Notes: generated by a model not told the origin, from the letters alone. 64,000 nucleotides of DNA from SIG437 sp045648985 (GCA_045648985.1 JAZROZ010000027.1:62001-126000), one strand, 5' to 3'; shown: positions 17,995 through 27,604, counted from the first letter of the stretch. Translations and numbers: made by a program.

Positions 17995-19860
17995 ATGGCA
18001 AAAAAACAGTTCAAATCAGAATCAAAAAGGCTCTTAGAGCTTATGATTAACTCAATTTATACACATAAAGAGATTTTTTTAAGAGAGCTTATATCAAATG
18101 CTTCAGATGCTATTGACAAGCTATATTATATGTCGCTTACAGATGAAAACATAAGCTTTAACAAGGATGATTTCCTTATTAAAATTAATGTTGATAAAGA
18201 AAATAGGACTATCACATTAGAAGATACGGGTATAGGAATGAGCGAAGAAGAGCTTTATGACAACTTAGGCACAATCGCAAAAAGCGGCTCGCTTGACTTT
18301 AAACAAAACAAAGAAGATAAAGAGGATATTGACATCATTGGTCAATTTGGTGTAGGCTTTTATTCTGCGTTTATGATTGCAGATAAAGTCACCGTTTTAA
18401 CTAAAAAGTTTGGCACAGAAGATGCTTTTATATGGGAATCATCGGGAGCTGACGGATATACTGTTAATAAGGCAGAAAAGGAAAAGGCAGGAACTGTCAT
18501 CACTCTTTATTTAAAGGAGAACCTGGAAGACGAAAACTATGACGAATTCTTAGAGGAGTATCGCCTGCAGGGTTTAGTTAAGAAATATTCTGACTATATC
18601 AGATATCCCATTAAAATGATGGTTTCAAAAACGCGTCCTAAAGCCGACAACGAAAAGGAATATGAAACATATCAAGAAGAAGAAACCTTAAATTCAATGG
18701 TTCCTATCTGGAGGAAGAATAAATCTGAGTTAAAAGACAGCGATTATGCTGATTTTTATAAAGAAAAGTTTTATGATTATGAAGACCCTGTTAAAACAAT
18801 TCACACATCAGCTGACGGTGCGGTAAGCTACAGAGCACTTTTGTTCATTCCCGCTCATGCTCCGTTTGATTATTTCACAAAGGAATATGAAAAGGGACTC
18901 TCACTTTATGCAAGTGGTGTTATGATAATGGACAAATGCGAGGAACTGCTTCCTGACTGCTTCGGATTTGTGAAAGGCTTGGTTGACTCTCAGGATTTAT
19001 CTCTTAACATTTCAAGAGAAATTCTGCAGCATGACAGACAGCTTAAGCTTATTGCAAGTCACTTAAAGAAGAAAATTAAAGCTGAGCTTTTATCAATGCA
19101 GAAAAATGACAGGGAATCTTATGAAAAATTCTACAAGGCTTTTTCAAGACAGCTTAAGTTCGGTGTATATAACGAATTTGGCAGAGAAAAAGACTTTTTG
19201 TCTGACCTTTTGATGTTTGTATCTTCAAAAGAGAAAAAGCTTGTGACTTTAACAGAATATGTTGAAAGAATGAAAGAAGAGCAGAAATATATCTACTATG
19301 CAAGCGGAACAGACGCAGAAAAAATAGAAAGATTACCGCAGACGGAAATGGTTTTGGATAAAGGCTTTGAAATTCTTTATTTAACAGAAGATGTTGATGA
19401 ATTTGCAGTGCAGATGCTTTCAAAATTTATGGATAAAGAGTTTAAGTCGGTTTCTTCGGGAGATTTAGGCATAGAAGATGAAAAAACTGAAGAACCCGAG
19501 GGAAATAAAGAATTATTTGCATTTATGAAAGAGACCCTTGGCGATAGAGTAAAAGAAGTAAGGGTATCGAAAATATTAAAAACACATTCAGTTTGCATAA
19601 CAACAGACGGAGCACTTTCTTTGGAAATGGAAAAGCTCTTAAACTCCATGCCGACAGATAATAAAGTAAAGGCAGAAAGAGTGCTTGAAATAAATGCATC
19701 AAGCAGGGTTTATGATAAGCTTTTAGGGCTTTTGGCTGAAGATAAAGAAAAACTAAAAAAAGTGACAGAGCTTTTATATGGTGCTGCAATAATCGCACAA
19801 GGCATAATGCCTGACGATACTGTCTCCTTTGCAGACGGAATTTGTGATTTAATAGACTAA
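17995..19860 (+). CDS. htpG: Molecular chaperone HtpG (Hsp90)
   Basis: A 621-residue bacterial Hsp90, full length. It is an ATP-driven dimeric chaperone of the cytoplasm. The N-terminal GHKL ATPase domain shows LRELISNASDAIDKL at about 32-46 (catalytic Glu and ADP-binding Asn), DTGIGMS at about 78-84 and GQFGVGFYSAFMIADKV near 117. The middle domain (about 230-490) includes DSQDLSLNISREILQ with the conserved Arg, and the C-terminal dimerisation domain follows. GGAGGAATAG lies before the ATG. The CIRCE-like palindrome immediately upstream suggests repression by HrcA, unlike Bacillus subtilis, where htpG is outside the HrcA regulon. mutS follows after 36 bp and may be partly co-transcribed. Confidence 0.96.
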   Translation: MAKKQFKSESKRLLELMINSIYTHKEIFLRELISNASDAIDKLYYMSLTDENISFNKDDFLIKINVDKENRTITLEDTGIGMSEEELYDNLGTIAKSGSLDFKQNKEDKEDIDIIGQFGVGFYSAFMIADKVTVLTKKFGTEDAFIWESSGADGYTVNKAEKEKAGTVITLYLKENLEDENYDEFLEEYRLQGLVKKYSDYIRYPIKMMVSKTRPKADNEKEYETYQEEETLNSMVPIWRKNKSELKDSDYADFYKEKFYDYEDPVKTIHTSADGAVSYRALLFIPAHAPFDYFTKEYEKGLSLYASGVMIMDKCEELLPDCFGFVKGLVDSQDLSLNISREILQHDRQLKLIASHLKKKIKAELLSMQKNDRESYEKFYKAFSRQLKFGVYNEFGREKDFLSDLLMFVSSKEKKLVTLTEYVERMKEEQKYIYYASGTDAEKIERLPQTEMVLDKGFEILYLTEDVDEFAVQMLSKFMDKEFKSVSSGDLGIEDEKTEEPEGNKELFAFMKETLGDRVKEVRVSKILKTHSVCITTDGALSLEMEKLLNSMPTDNKVKAERVLEINASSRVYDKLLGLLAEDKEKLKKVTELLYGAAIIAQGIMPDDTVSFADGICDLID

Positions 19861-19896
19861 TAGCAAGGGATTATTAAAGATTAGGGGGAGCGTTTT

Positions 19897-22485
19897 ATGA
19901 CGCCGATGATGAAGCAATATCTTGCCGTTAAGGAAGAATATAAAGATACAATACTGTTTTTCAGGCTGGGCGATTTTTATGAAATGTTTTTAGATGATGC
20001 CATTATTGCATCAAGAGAACTTGGAATTACGCTTACAAGTCGCTCAAAGGGTGCCGAAAGAGATAAAAATCCAATGTGTGGTGTTCCGTATCATGCTGCT
20101 GATTCATATGTTTCAAAGCTTGTTGCTAAAGGATACAAAGTAGCAATCTGCGAGCAGATGGAAGATCCTGCATCAGTTAAAGGAATCGTAAGACGTGATG
20201 TTGTAAAGATTGTAACACCAGGAACACTTCAGGACACAAAGGCTTTAGATGATAAATCAAATAACTATCTTTGTGCAATATACAGAAGCGATGTTAAATA
20301 CGGAGTTGCTTTTGCAGATATTACAACGGGTGATGTTTTAGTAACGGAGTCTGAAAACACTCAAAAGCTGATAAACGAAATTGCAAGACATATGCCATCA
20401 GAGATAATTTTAAATGCCGTTGCTTTTTCAAATATTGCACTTATATCGGAAATAAAAAATCGTTTTTCGTGCCTTTGTGAGCAGACCAAGTTTGAGCCGC
20501 AATGGGAACATTCCGTGCAACTCATTCTATCGAGAATGGAAAAAGAAAGGCTTTCCGATTTGGCTATGCCTGAAGACCTCCATATTGTAAATGCAACAGG
20601 TGAGCTTTTGACATATCTTGAAAGCACACAAAAAGCCGTGCTTTCAAATTTAAAGCCCATTAATTATTATAGCGGCGACGAGTATATGGATATTGATATA
20701 TTCACAAGACGCAACCTAGAGCTTACTGAAACTATGCGTACTGCATCTAAAAAAGGTACACTTTTATCTGTTCTTGACAAAACAAAGACATCAATGGGTG
20801 CAAGGAAGTTAAAAGGCTTTATAGAAAAGCCACTTGTTAATTGTAATCACATACAAAAAAGGTTATATGCCGTTGATGAGTTAAGGGCAGGAGGAGAAAT
20901 CCGCGAGGATTTAACAGAAACTTTAAAATCGGTAAGTGATATTGAACGTCTGACAGGAAAGGTTGCAACAAAAGCTGCGAAGAAAACAGACCTTATTTCA
21001 CTTAAGCAGTCTATCCACTGCCTTCCTGTTGTTTTAGAAAAAATCGGCGGTCTTATGTCAGGATTATTTACAGAAATGTATAAAAATACGGACCCGCTTG
21101 AGGATATATATTCCCTTATTGATAAAGCGATTTATGAAGATAAAGAAGGCGAAGATTCAGACCGTATCATAAAAGAGGGATATTCCCCAGAGCTTGATGA
21201 ATACTATAACCTTTTGACAAACGGTAAAGCTGCCGTTTTGGCTATGGAAGCAAGCGAAAAGGAAAAGACAGGAATCAAAACTTTAAAAGTAGCATACAAC
21301 AAGGTGTTTGGCTACTATATTGAAGTTTCAAAATCATATAAGGATATGCTTCCTGAGGGATATATCAGAAAGCAGACAATAGCTAACGGAGAAAGATATA
21401 TAACTCAGGAGCTAAAGGAACTGGAAGAAAAAATATTAGGTGCTGCGGATAATATAAAAACTTTAGAGAGCAGATTATTTGGAGAAGTTCGTGATAAAAT
21501 AGCACAAAGCGCCACAAGGATTTTGAAAGCGGCAGATACTCTTGCTATGGTTGACGTTTTATGCTCTTTAGCAGACGTCGCAGTAAAGAATAATTACGTG
21601 ATGCCGTGTGTTGATACGTCAGACAAGCTCATAATAAAAGACGGCAGGCATCCTGTTGTTGAAAAAATGCTGCAAGATGAGTTGTTTGTGCCAAATGACA
21701 CATATTTGGACTGCGAAGATGACCGCCTGCTTATTATTACAGGACCTAATATGGCAGGTAAATCTACATATATGCGTCAAGTTGCGCTAATTGCTATTAT
21801 GGCGCAAATTGGCAGCTTTGTGCCGGCATCTCAGTGTCATATCGGTATATGCGACAAGGTGTTTACCCGCGTTGGTGCATCGGATGACTTATCTGCAGGA
21901 CAAAGTACATTTATGGTAGAAATGACAGAGGTTTCAAATATTTTAAAAAATGCTACCAAGCGAAGCCTTTTAATTCTTGATGAAATAGGTAGAGGTACGA
22001 GCACGTATGATGGCCTTTCTATTGCGTGGTCTGTTTGCGAATATGTGGCAGACAAAAAGAAAATCGGTGCTAAAACACTTTTTGCAACTCATTATCACGA
22101 GCTTACAGAGCTTGAAGATAAGCTTTCAGGTGTTAAGAATTATTGTATTGCCTGCAAAAAACGTGGTGATGAAATTACATTTTTACGCCGTATCATAAAA
22201 GGCGGCGCTGATGAAAGCTACGGAATAGAAGTTGCAGCCTTAGCAGGACTTCCGCCTAAGGTTATAAAACGTGCAAAAGAGATTTTAGAGGCTATTGACA
22301 GCGGTGAAAAAAATGAGATTAAAATAAGCAATGCAACGATTAAAACGAAGGATATGCAGCTTGATTTTGGCGATATGCGAGAAAGCGAAATAGTAGCAGA
22401 GCTTGAAAAACTTGACCTTTCCACTTTAACTCCGATTGAAGCTTTAAACAAGCTTTATGAATTTCAGAAAATAGCAAAAAAATAG
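19897..22485 (+). CDS. mutS: DNA mismatch repair protein MutS
   Basis: An 862-residue MutS that recognises base mismatches and small loops and starts repair with MutL. The N-terminal mismatch-binding domain carries the Phe-x-Glu motif in FFRLGDFYEMF (about residues 21-31). Connector and lever domains follow. The C-terminal ABC-type ATPase has Walker A GPNMAGKSTYMRQ near 612, DDLSAGQSTFMVEM and Walker B LLILDEIGRGTSTYDG. GGGGGAG precedes the ATG. In many Firmicutes mutL follows mutS, but here the next gene is a tandem-OB SSB-like protein and mutL is not in the window. Confidence 0.97.
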   Translation: MTPMMKQYLAVKEEYKDTILFFRLGDFYEMFLDDAIIASRELGITLTSRSKGAERDKNPMCGVPYHAADSYVSKLVAKGYKVAICEQMEDPASVKGIVRRDVVKIVTPGTLQDTKALDDKSNNYLCAIYRSDVKYGVAFADITTGDVLVTESENTQKLINEIARHMPSEIILNAVAFSNIALISEIKNRFSCLCEQTKFEPQWEHSVQLILSRMEKERLSDLAMPEDLHIVNATGELLTYLESTQKAVLSNLKPINYYSGDEYMDIDIFTRRNLELTETMRTASKKGTLLSVLDKTKTSMGARKLKGFIEKPLVNCNHIQKRLYAVDELRAGGEIREDLTETLKSVSDIERLTGKVATKAAKKTDLISLKQSIHCLPVVLEKIGGLMSGLFTEMYKNTDPLEDIYSLIDKAIYEDKEGEDSDRIIKEGYSPELDEYYNLLTNGKAAVLAMEASEKEKTGIKTLKVAYNKVFGYYIEVSKSYKDMLPEGYIRKQTIANGERYITQELKELEEKILGAADNIKTLESRLFGEVRDKIAQSATRILKAADTLAMVDVLCSLADVAVKNNYVMPCVDTSDKLIIKDGRHPVVEKMLQDELFVPNDTYLDCEDDRLLIITGPNMAGKSTYMRQVALIAIMAQIGSFVPASQCHIGICDKVFTRVGASDDLSAGQSTFMVEMTEVSNILKNATKRSLLILDEIGRGTSTYDGLSIAWSVCEYVADKKKIGAKTLFATHYHELTELEDKLSGVKNYCIACKKRGDEITFLRRIIKGGADESYGIEVAALAGLPPKVIKRAKEILEAIDSGEKNEIKISNATIKTKDMQLDFGDMRESEIVAELEKLDLSTLTPIEALNKLYEFQKIAKK

Positions 22486-22568
22486 TGTTCTAATTATCCC
22501 ATAGCTTAAATAAAATATATCGTAGAGAAGATTATGAAAATAAGAATCCTGAAGGGAGAATTTACGAT

Positions 22569-23186
22569 ATGTTAAGCTGTTTAGAAGATAATGAAGCAAG
22601 GCTTTCGGGCACGGTAATATCTGAGCCTGAATTAAGCCATGAGGTACACGGGGAAAGGTTTTATAAATTTTTAATTTGTTCAAAGAGGTTAAGTGAAAAT
22701 GAGGATATTTTGATTATAACGTTGCCTTTTAGCCTTTTAGAAAAAACAAATATAGAAAAAGGTGACAATTTGATTGTCTGCGGACAGTTCCGCTCATATA
22801 ACAATTACAGCGGAATCGGAAACAAGCTTGTACTTACACTTTTTGCGCGCAGTATTGAAAAAGCAGACGAGGATGATGCGCCATTTAATGAGGTTTATTT
22901 AAATGGATATGTTTGTAAAGACATCATTTTAAGGGTGACTCCCTTTGGAAGAGAGATTGCAGATGTCTTACTTGCGGTTAATCGTGCGTACAATAAATCT
23001 GATTACATACCATGCATAGCGTGGGGCAAAAATGCCAGACGATTAAAAGATGTCAAGGTTGGATGCAACTTAAAAATTTGGGGAAGAATGCAGTCAAGAG
23101 ATTATGAAAAAAAGATAAGCGAGACAGAAACAGAAACAAAAACTGCATATGAAATATCTATTAGCAGAGTGGAAATAGCTGAATAA
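22569..23186 (+). CDS. Tandem OB-fold, SSB-like protein
   Basis: A 205-residue protein that looks like two single-stranded DNA-binding (SSB) OB folds in tandem. The first, about residues 8-95, starts ARLSGTVISEPELSHEVHGERFYKFLI. The second, about 105-203, starts EVYLNGYVCKDIILRVTPFGREIADVLLAVNR and includes YIPCIAWGKNARRL, the classical SSB pattern. There is no acidic DDDLPF-type tail for partner binding, so it is not the housekeeping SSB. GAAGGGAGAA before the ATG supports the start. It follows mutS by 83 bp on the same strand, which suggests a role in DNA metabolism or repair. It ends at a strong bidirectional terminator. The fold assignment comes from motif reading only; the function is inferred. 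Confidence 0.7.
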   Translation: MLSCLEDNEARLSGTVISEPELSHEVHGERFYKFLICSKRLSENEDILIITLPFSLLEKTNIEKGDNLIVCGQFRSYNNYSGIGNKLVLTLFARSIEKADEDDAPFNEVYLNGYVCKDIILRVTPFGREIADVLLAVNRAYNKSDYIPCIAWGKNARRLKDVKVGCNLKIWGRMQSRDYEKKISETETETKTAYEISISRVEIAE

Positions 23187-23187
23187 T

Positions 23188-23235
23188 AAAAGGAGCTGTA
23201 GCAAAATGAATTTCATTTTGCTACAGCTCCTTTTT
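23188..23235. terminator. Palindromic terminator, repeat family A copy 1
   Basis: A near-perfect palindrome with arms of about 22 bases, built on AAAGGAGCTGTAGC and GCTACAGCTCCTTTTT. It separates the convergent SSB-like and kinase-like genes and can terminate both. Two relatives occur at 35335 and 41487. Confidence 0.85.
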
Positions 23236-23238
23236 GTA

Positions 23239-23832
23239 TTAGTTATCAAATTTTTTCAAAACAAGTTCTTTTATGATTCTAACTGTTTCGTCTATTCCAA
23301 TTCTGGATGTATTTATTGTGATGTCGTAGTTTGACAAATCATTCCAGGATTTTTCTGTAAAATATTTGTAGTAGGATGAACGTTGCTTATCAATCTTCTT
23401 TATATAATCTTCAGGCTTATCAGAAGCTAAGCCATATTGGTCTTTTGCTCTTTTGATGCGGTCATCCATATCGGCGCACAAAAAGACTTTAAGACAAGAT
23501 GGATTATCAGCCAAAACGTTATCTGCGCACCTGCCTATAATGATACAGGGCTCATTCTGAGCAAGCTTTTTAATAATTCTTGACTGAGTCATAAAAATCT
23601 GGTCAGACAGCGGAAGCACCTGACTTGTCATATAGATGCTATAGAGAAAACTGTTGGTTTTCTTCTGTTCTGTTTCGGCAACGATTGCTTCTGCGAGGCC
23701 GCTTTCTTTTGCTGCTAAGGAAATCATTTCCTTGTCATATACTTTAATTCCAAGTTCTATAGACAGCTTTTTTGCTATCTCTCCTGCTCCTGATGCATAT
23801 TCTCTTGCGATAGTTATTACGTAGTTTTTCAT
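23239..23832 (-). CDS. Cytidylate kinase-like family protein
   Basis: A 197-residue P-loop kinase-fold protein of the cytidylate kinase-like family (Pfam Cytidylate_kin2). The N-terminus VITIAREYASGAGEIAKKLS matches the family's modified nucleotide-binding loop (typically SREFGSGGREI). IIGRCADNVLADNPSCLKVFLCADMDDRIKR is the conserved middle segment, and the last third carries the Arg-rich lid (KIDKQRSSYYKYFTEKSW). The family is common in Clostridia, where it stands alone rather than as the essential Cmk, and its phosphate acceptor is not established. AAAGGGG precedes the ATG. Its stop codon lies next to the shared terminator. Confidence 0.8.
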   Translation of the reverse strand: MKNYVITIAREYASGAGEIAKKLSIELGIKVYDKEMISLAAKESGLAEAIVAETEQKKTNSFLYSIYMTSQVLPLSDQIFMTQSRIIKKLAQNEPCIIIGRCADNVLADNPSCLKVFLCADMDDRIKRAKDQYGLASDKPEDYIKKIDKQRSSYYKYFTEKSWNDLSNYDITINTSRIGIDETVRIIKELVLKKFDN

Positions 23833-23905
23833 AAGCGTACCCCTTTCGTTTTTTTATGGTTTATACTTATATTTTATTATGAAAAGGGCAATTTGTCAAT
23901 TATAA

Positions 23906-25831
23906 TTATTGTTTTGTAGTTTCTTCTAATTTTGTCTGCGTTTCTTCCCAAAGCTCATAAAGGGCGGAGAGTTGGTTGTTATTTTTCTCAATTTCTTCAG
24001 AAATTTCCGATATTTTAACGTAGTTGGTTGTGTTTTCGGGAAGCGAAAGCTTTTCTTCAAGCTCTCTAATTTGTTTTTCTGTTTCCGTTATCTTTTCTTC
24101 GGTTTTAGAAAGTGTATTTGTGAGTTTGCGAATGAGAGCCTCGTGCTCTTTTTTTTCCTTATAGCTTTGTGCAGACAGGCTTTTTTGCGGTGATTTATAT
24201 GTTTCAAAAGAAGCATCTTTTACCGATAGCTCTGCCTTTTTTTCTATATAATAATCATAGTTTCCGTGATAAGATGATACGTTTTGAGCCTCCATAGCAA
24301 GTATTCGGCTTGATAGCTTATTCATAAAATATCTGTCGTGCGATACTGCTAAAATCGTGCCCCGATATGACATGAGAGCATCTTCAAGCATCTCTCTTGA
24401 GGCGATGTCCAGATGGTTTGTCGGCTCGTCTAAAAGTAAAAAGTTTGTGCCTGACATCATAAGCTTTAACAAAAGTATACGGGCGCGCTCTCCGCCTGAT
24501 AAAGTATTTATAAGTTTAAAGACATCGTCACCAAAAAAGAGGAAAGAGGCTAAGGCGTTTCTAATTTCGGTTTGTGTTTTTTTAGGAAATGAGTCTGCGA
24601 TTTCTTCAAATATGGTCTTATCCTGAGATAAGCTGCCTTGCGTCTGGTCGTAGTAACCGATATCCACGCCCGTGCCAAGCTTTTTGGAGCCGCCTGTTTG
24701 CTCATATGTTCCATTTATAATTTTAAAAAGGGTGGTTTTACCGCATCCATTTGCACCCGTTAAGAAAATCTTTTCTCCTTTGCGAATGTGGATATTAACA
24801 TTTGAAAAAAGAGGCTTTCCGGGAAAGGACATAGAAAGATTTTCACAAATGAAGACGTCATTTCCGCTCTCTGATTTTACAGAAAAGCCAAAACGAATAG
24901 TTTTTTCTTCGTCAGGTGGTTTTATTAAGCCCTCTTTTAGCTTATCAACGGCTTTTTGCTTGCTTTCGGCACGCTTGACACTTTTTTCTTTATTCCAGCG
25001 CCTTTGTTCTGCAATTACAGCTTCTAAGCGCTCGATTTCTTTTTGCGTATTTTCGTATGTGCGCTCGAGTGCTTTTTCCCGCTCTTTTTTTATTTCCAAA
25101 TGTCTTGTATAGTTGCCATCGAAAGCTGTAAGCGTCTGGTTTGATATTTCAAACGTTCTGGTTGTGACCTTATCTAAAAAATATCTGTCATGCGATATTA
25201 TAATAACGGCACATTTTTGTTCCTTTAAAAAGTTTTCAAGCCATGTCGCTGATTCTAAATCAAGGTGATTTGTTGGCTCGTCAAGCATCAAAAGGTCTGC
25301 GCCATCTAGCAAAACTTTAGAAAGACAGACTCTTGTTTTCTGTCCGCCCGATAAATCATTAAATTTCATTTCAAAATCGGATTCTAAAAAGCCCAGTCCC
25401 ATTAAAGCTGCACGAACGCGGCTTTTATACGTGTAACCGCCCGCGTTTTCGTAATATTCTGAAAGGATGTGCTGCTTTTTTATCAGTTCTTCTGCGTTTT
25501 GGGGATTTTTCTCCAAAAGTGCGGAAATTGCAGCAAGCTCATCTTCTGTCTTTTTCAAATGACTGAACACAGACAGGACTTCTTCAAAAACTGTTTTATC
25601 AGATTTTAAGTTTGTTTGCTGCGCCAGGTAGGCAATACGTATATCCTTGTTTTTGAAAATATCACCTTTGGAGTCTATTTCATCAAGAAGAATTTTAAAA
25701 AGGGTGGTTTTACCGCATCCGTTTGAGCCAACTAAGCCTATTTTATCATTTTCTGCAACAGAAAAAGACACGTCCTTAAATAAAACGCGCTCCCCAAATG
25801 ATTTTGATATTTTTGATACTGATATAAGCAT
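23906..25831 (-). CDS. ABC-F family ATPase (translation factor type)
   Basis: A 641-residue soluble protein with two ATP-binding cassettes and no membrane segments, the layout of ABC-F proteins (YdiF/Uup/EttA group) that bind the ribosome E site. Cassette 1 has GSNGCGKTT near 35, LSGGQKTRV and LLMLDEPTNHLD. Cassette 2 has GANGCGKTT near 360, LSGGERARI and LLLDEPTNHLD. The linker between them (about 235-310) is long, charged and helical (RRWNKEKSVKRAESKQKAVDKL). The C-terminal 90 residues form a coiled coil of the Uup type. ABC-F members either tune translation or protect ribosomes from antibiotics; nothing here separates these, though the architecture is closest to the housekeeping YdiF/Uup type. 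Confidence 0.88.
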   Translation of the reverse strand: MLISVSKISKSFGERVLFKDVSFSVAENDKIGLVGSNGCGKTTLFKILLDEIDSKGDIFKNKDIRIAYLAQQTNLKSDKTVFEEVLSVFSHLKKTEDELAAISALLEKNPQNAEELIKKQHILSEYYENAGGYTYKSRVRAALMGLGFLESDFEMKFNDLSGGQKTRVCLSKVLLDGADLLMLDEPTNHLDLESATWLENFLKEQKCAVIIISHDRYFLDKVTTRTFEISNQTLTAFDGNYTRHLEIKKEREKALERTYENTQKEIERLEAVIAEQRRWNKEKSVKRAESKQKAVDKLKEGLIKPPDEEKTIRFGFSVKSESGNDVFICENLSMSFPGKPLFSNVNIHIRKGEKIFLTGANGCGKTTLFKIINGTYEQTGGSKKLGTGVDIGYYDQTQGSLSQDKTIFEEIADSFPKKTQTEIRNALASFLFFGDDVFKLINTLSGGERARILLLKLMMSGTNFLLLDEPTNHLDIASREMLEDALMSYRGTILAVSHDRYFMNKLSSRILAMEAQNVSSYHGNYDYYIEKKAELSVKDASFETYKSPQKSLSAQSYKEKKEHEALIRKLTNTLSKTEEKITETEKQIRELEEKLSLPENTTNYVKISEISEEIEKNNNQLSALYELWEETQTKLEETTKQ

Positions 25832-25855
25832 TTTCTCACCCTGAAAGATTGTTTT

Positions 25856-26473
25856 TTATTTGTCCATTTTTCGTTTTTTTATAAGTGACCAAAGAAGTAT
25901 AATCACTTGACCAATAGTACCTAAAAGGTATATTAAAGAAACATTTATTTTAAAATATAAGCAAGTGATATGTATGGTTGCTAAGCTCGCCCACATTAGT
26001 GCTGAGATAATAAAGTAATTATGTCTTGGGTTAAACCATATTGTATTAAATATTAGTTTTACAATTAGAAATACAGGGCAGGCATATATAAAATACAACC
26101 ATGCAAAATTGGATTGTTTTGTGATTAATGTGGTAATAATAAATGCAAATAGTGCAAGAAAGAAAACAAAAGCTTCGCATATATATGAAACAGCCTTTCG
26201 GTTGTAATCAGGCTTCTTTTGCTTTTTTTCTTTAGAAGCTTCAATTATTTTTTCATTTATATTCTCGTCACGCACAAGTGCATCTAAAGATACACCAAAA
26301 AAATCTGCTATACGGCAGAGTACAGAAATATCAGGCAGTGATTCTCCGCGTTCCCATTTTGACACAGTTTTGTCAGAATAGTTTAGTTTTTCTGCAAGCT
26401 CTGATTGTGTCATATTATTTAGCTGTCTTAACTTTGTTATATTTTTTGATGCTGTTATCTTAATATCGTTCAT
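25856..26473 (-). CDS. XRE-family regulator with C-terminal membrane domain
   Basis: A 205-residue protein. Residues about 8-65 are a Cro/CI-type helix-turn-helix (ITKLRQLNNMTQSELAEKLN, SDKTVSKWERGESLPD, DISVLCRIADFFGVSLDAL). After a charged linker (KEKKQKKPDYNRK) four hydrophobic segments fill about 90-195, so it is a membrane-tethered regulator. Such proteins are common in Clostridia and are thought to sense envelope state, but the signal is unknown. CGGAGGAA precedes the ATG. It has a good promoter, and a 17-bp palindrome 40 bp upstream of that promoter could be its own operator. Confidence 0.8.
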   Translation of the reverse strand: MNDIKITASKNITKLRQLNNMTQSELAEKLNYSDKTVSKWERGESLPDISVLCRIADFFGVSLDALVRDENINEKIIEASKEKKQKKPDYNRKAVSYICEAFVFFLALFAFIITTLITKQSNFAWLYFIYACPVFLIVKLIFNTIWFNPRHNYFIISALMWASLATIHITCLYFKINVSLIYLLGTIGQVIILLWSLIKKRKMDK

Positions 26474-26496
26474 TTATATTCCTCCGTTATATAAAC

Positions 26497-26525
26497 ATTA
26501 TACTTTAAAATCGTAAAAAATTCAA
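26497..26525 (-). promoter_or_regulatory. Promoter of the membrane XRE regulator
   Basis: On the minus strand: TTGAAT (26525-26520), a 17-base spacer, TATAAT (26502-26497), about 25 bases before the start codon. Confidence 0.75.
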
Positions 26526-26563
26526 GTGCGGTAAAGGAGCGTTTTCAATATATTCTATGCACG

Positions 26564-26580
26564 GTAGAGTGGCACTCTAC
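26564..26580. promoter_or_regulatory. 17-bp palindrome, possible operator
   Basis: GTAGAGTG-G-CACTCTAC is a perfect inverted repeat around one central base. It lies between the divergent XRE regulator and degV genes, upstream of both, in a position suited to a regulator of either. The binding protein is unknown. Confidence 0.4.
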
Positions 26581-26714
26581 TAACAGGAGAGTGGAAAATT
26601 CGGGCAAGGGGTGGACTTTTTGTGCTAAGGCGTGGTATGTTTTACATAAAGAAACGAAAAAGGAAAGAAAAAATAAAATAAGAGAAGAAACGTAAAAGAA
26701 AGGAAACAAATAAG

Positions 26715-27551
26715 ATGAGAAAAATAAAAATTGTTGCAGATTCATCTGCAAATATATCAGAACTTAAAGAGATTGAATTTGCATCTGCTCCACTTAAAAT
26801 AGTTACAGATGAAAGAGAATTTATTGATAATAAAGAGCTTGACGTAGAAGAAATGGTAGATTTTTTTGATAGTTTCAAAGGGAAATCTCAAACGTCTTGC
26901 CCTAATGTTTCAGACTGGCTCGTAGCTTTTGGAGATAGCGATGATATATTCTGTGTCACAATAACAAGCGGTCTTTCAGGAAGCTTCAGCTCAGCTTGTG
27001 CTGCTAAACAAGTTTATGAGGCTGATAATCCAGGAAAACGTGTTTTTGTGATAGACTCGCTTTCGGCAGGGCCTGAACTTGTCTTAATCATTGAAAAGCT
27101 TGAAGAATTTATTGGTGCGAATTTGCCTTACGAAATAATTTGTGAGAAAATTCAGGAATATACACAAAAAACAGGACTTTTGTTTGTGCTCCAATCGCTT
27201 AAAAACTTTGCTGCAAACGGGAGAGTTTCTCCCGCTATAGCAAAAATCACAGGACTTTTGGATATACGCATAGTCGGAAAAGCAAGCGATAAAGGGGATT
27301 TAGAGCCGTTAAACAAATGTAGAGGAGAAAGCGGTTCTCTAAAAGCTATTATATCGCATCTTAAAGAGTTTGGCTTATCCTGCGGAAAAGTGAAAATAAC
27401 CCACTGCAGAAACAAGGCAGGTGCAGAGCGCTTAAAGAGAATGATACAAGCAAAAATAGTTAATGCCAAGGTAGAAATATCCGTGTGCAGAGGTCTTTGC
27501 AGTTATTACGCAGAAAAAGGCGGAATGCTTGTTGCCTTTGAAAAAAAATAA
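26715..27551 (+). CDS. DegV family fatty-acid-binding protein
   Basis: A 278-residue DegV/FakB-type protein. It shows the N-terminal VADSSANIS, the lipid-contact TSxP motif as TSCPNVSDW near residues 59-67, and ITSGLSGSFSSA near 84. Members bind one fatty acid in a buried tunnel; FakB proteins present it to the kinase FakA for phosphorylation and entry into phospholipid synthesis. No fakA is nearby. The start has AAAGGAAA upstream. It stands alone between a divergent regulator and a convergent terminator. Which fatty acid it binds cannot be read from the sequence. Confidence 0.88.
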   Translation: MRKIKIVADSSANISELKEIEFASAPLKIVTDEREFIDNKELDVEEMVDFFDSFKGKSQTSCPNVSDWLVAFGDSDDIFCVTITSGLSGSFSSACAAKQVYEADNPGKRVFVIDSLSAGPELVLIIEKLEEFIGANLPYEIICEKIQEYTQKTGLLFVLQSLKNFAANGRVSPAIAKITGLLDIRIVGKASDKGDLEPLNKCRGESGSLKAIISHLKEFGLSCGKVKITHCRNKAGAERLKRMIQAKIVNAKVEISVCRGLCSYYAEKGGMLVAFEKK

Positions 27552-27563
27552 TGCAATATTAGA

Positions 27564-27597
27564 AAAAATGCCGTAATGCTGACGCATTTCGGCATTT
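27564..27597. terminator. Bidirectional terminator after degV
   Basis: AAAATGCCG (27564-27572) pairs with CGGCATTTT (27589-27597), with an inner AATGC/GCATT stem. It lies between convergent genes and has A- and T-tracts on both sides. Confidence 0.75.
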
Positions 27598-27604
27598 TGG
27601 TGTT

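Noticed and set aside
22486..22568. A broken mutL between mutS and the SSB-like gene
   Set aside because: The 83-base gap has no MutL-like residues in any frame.
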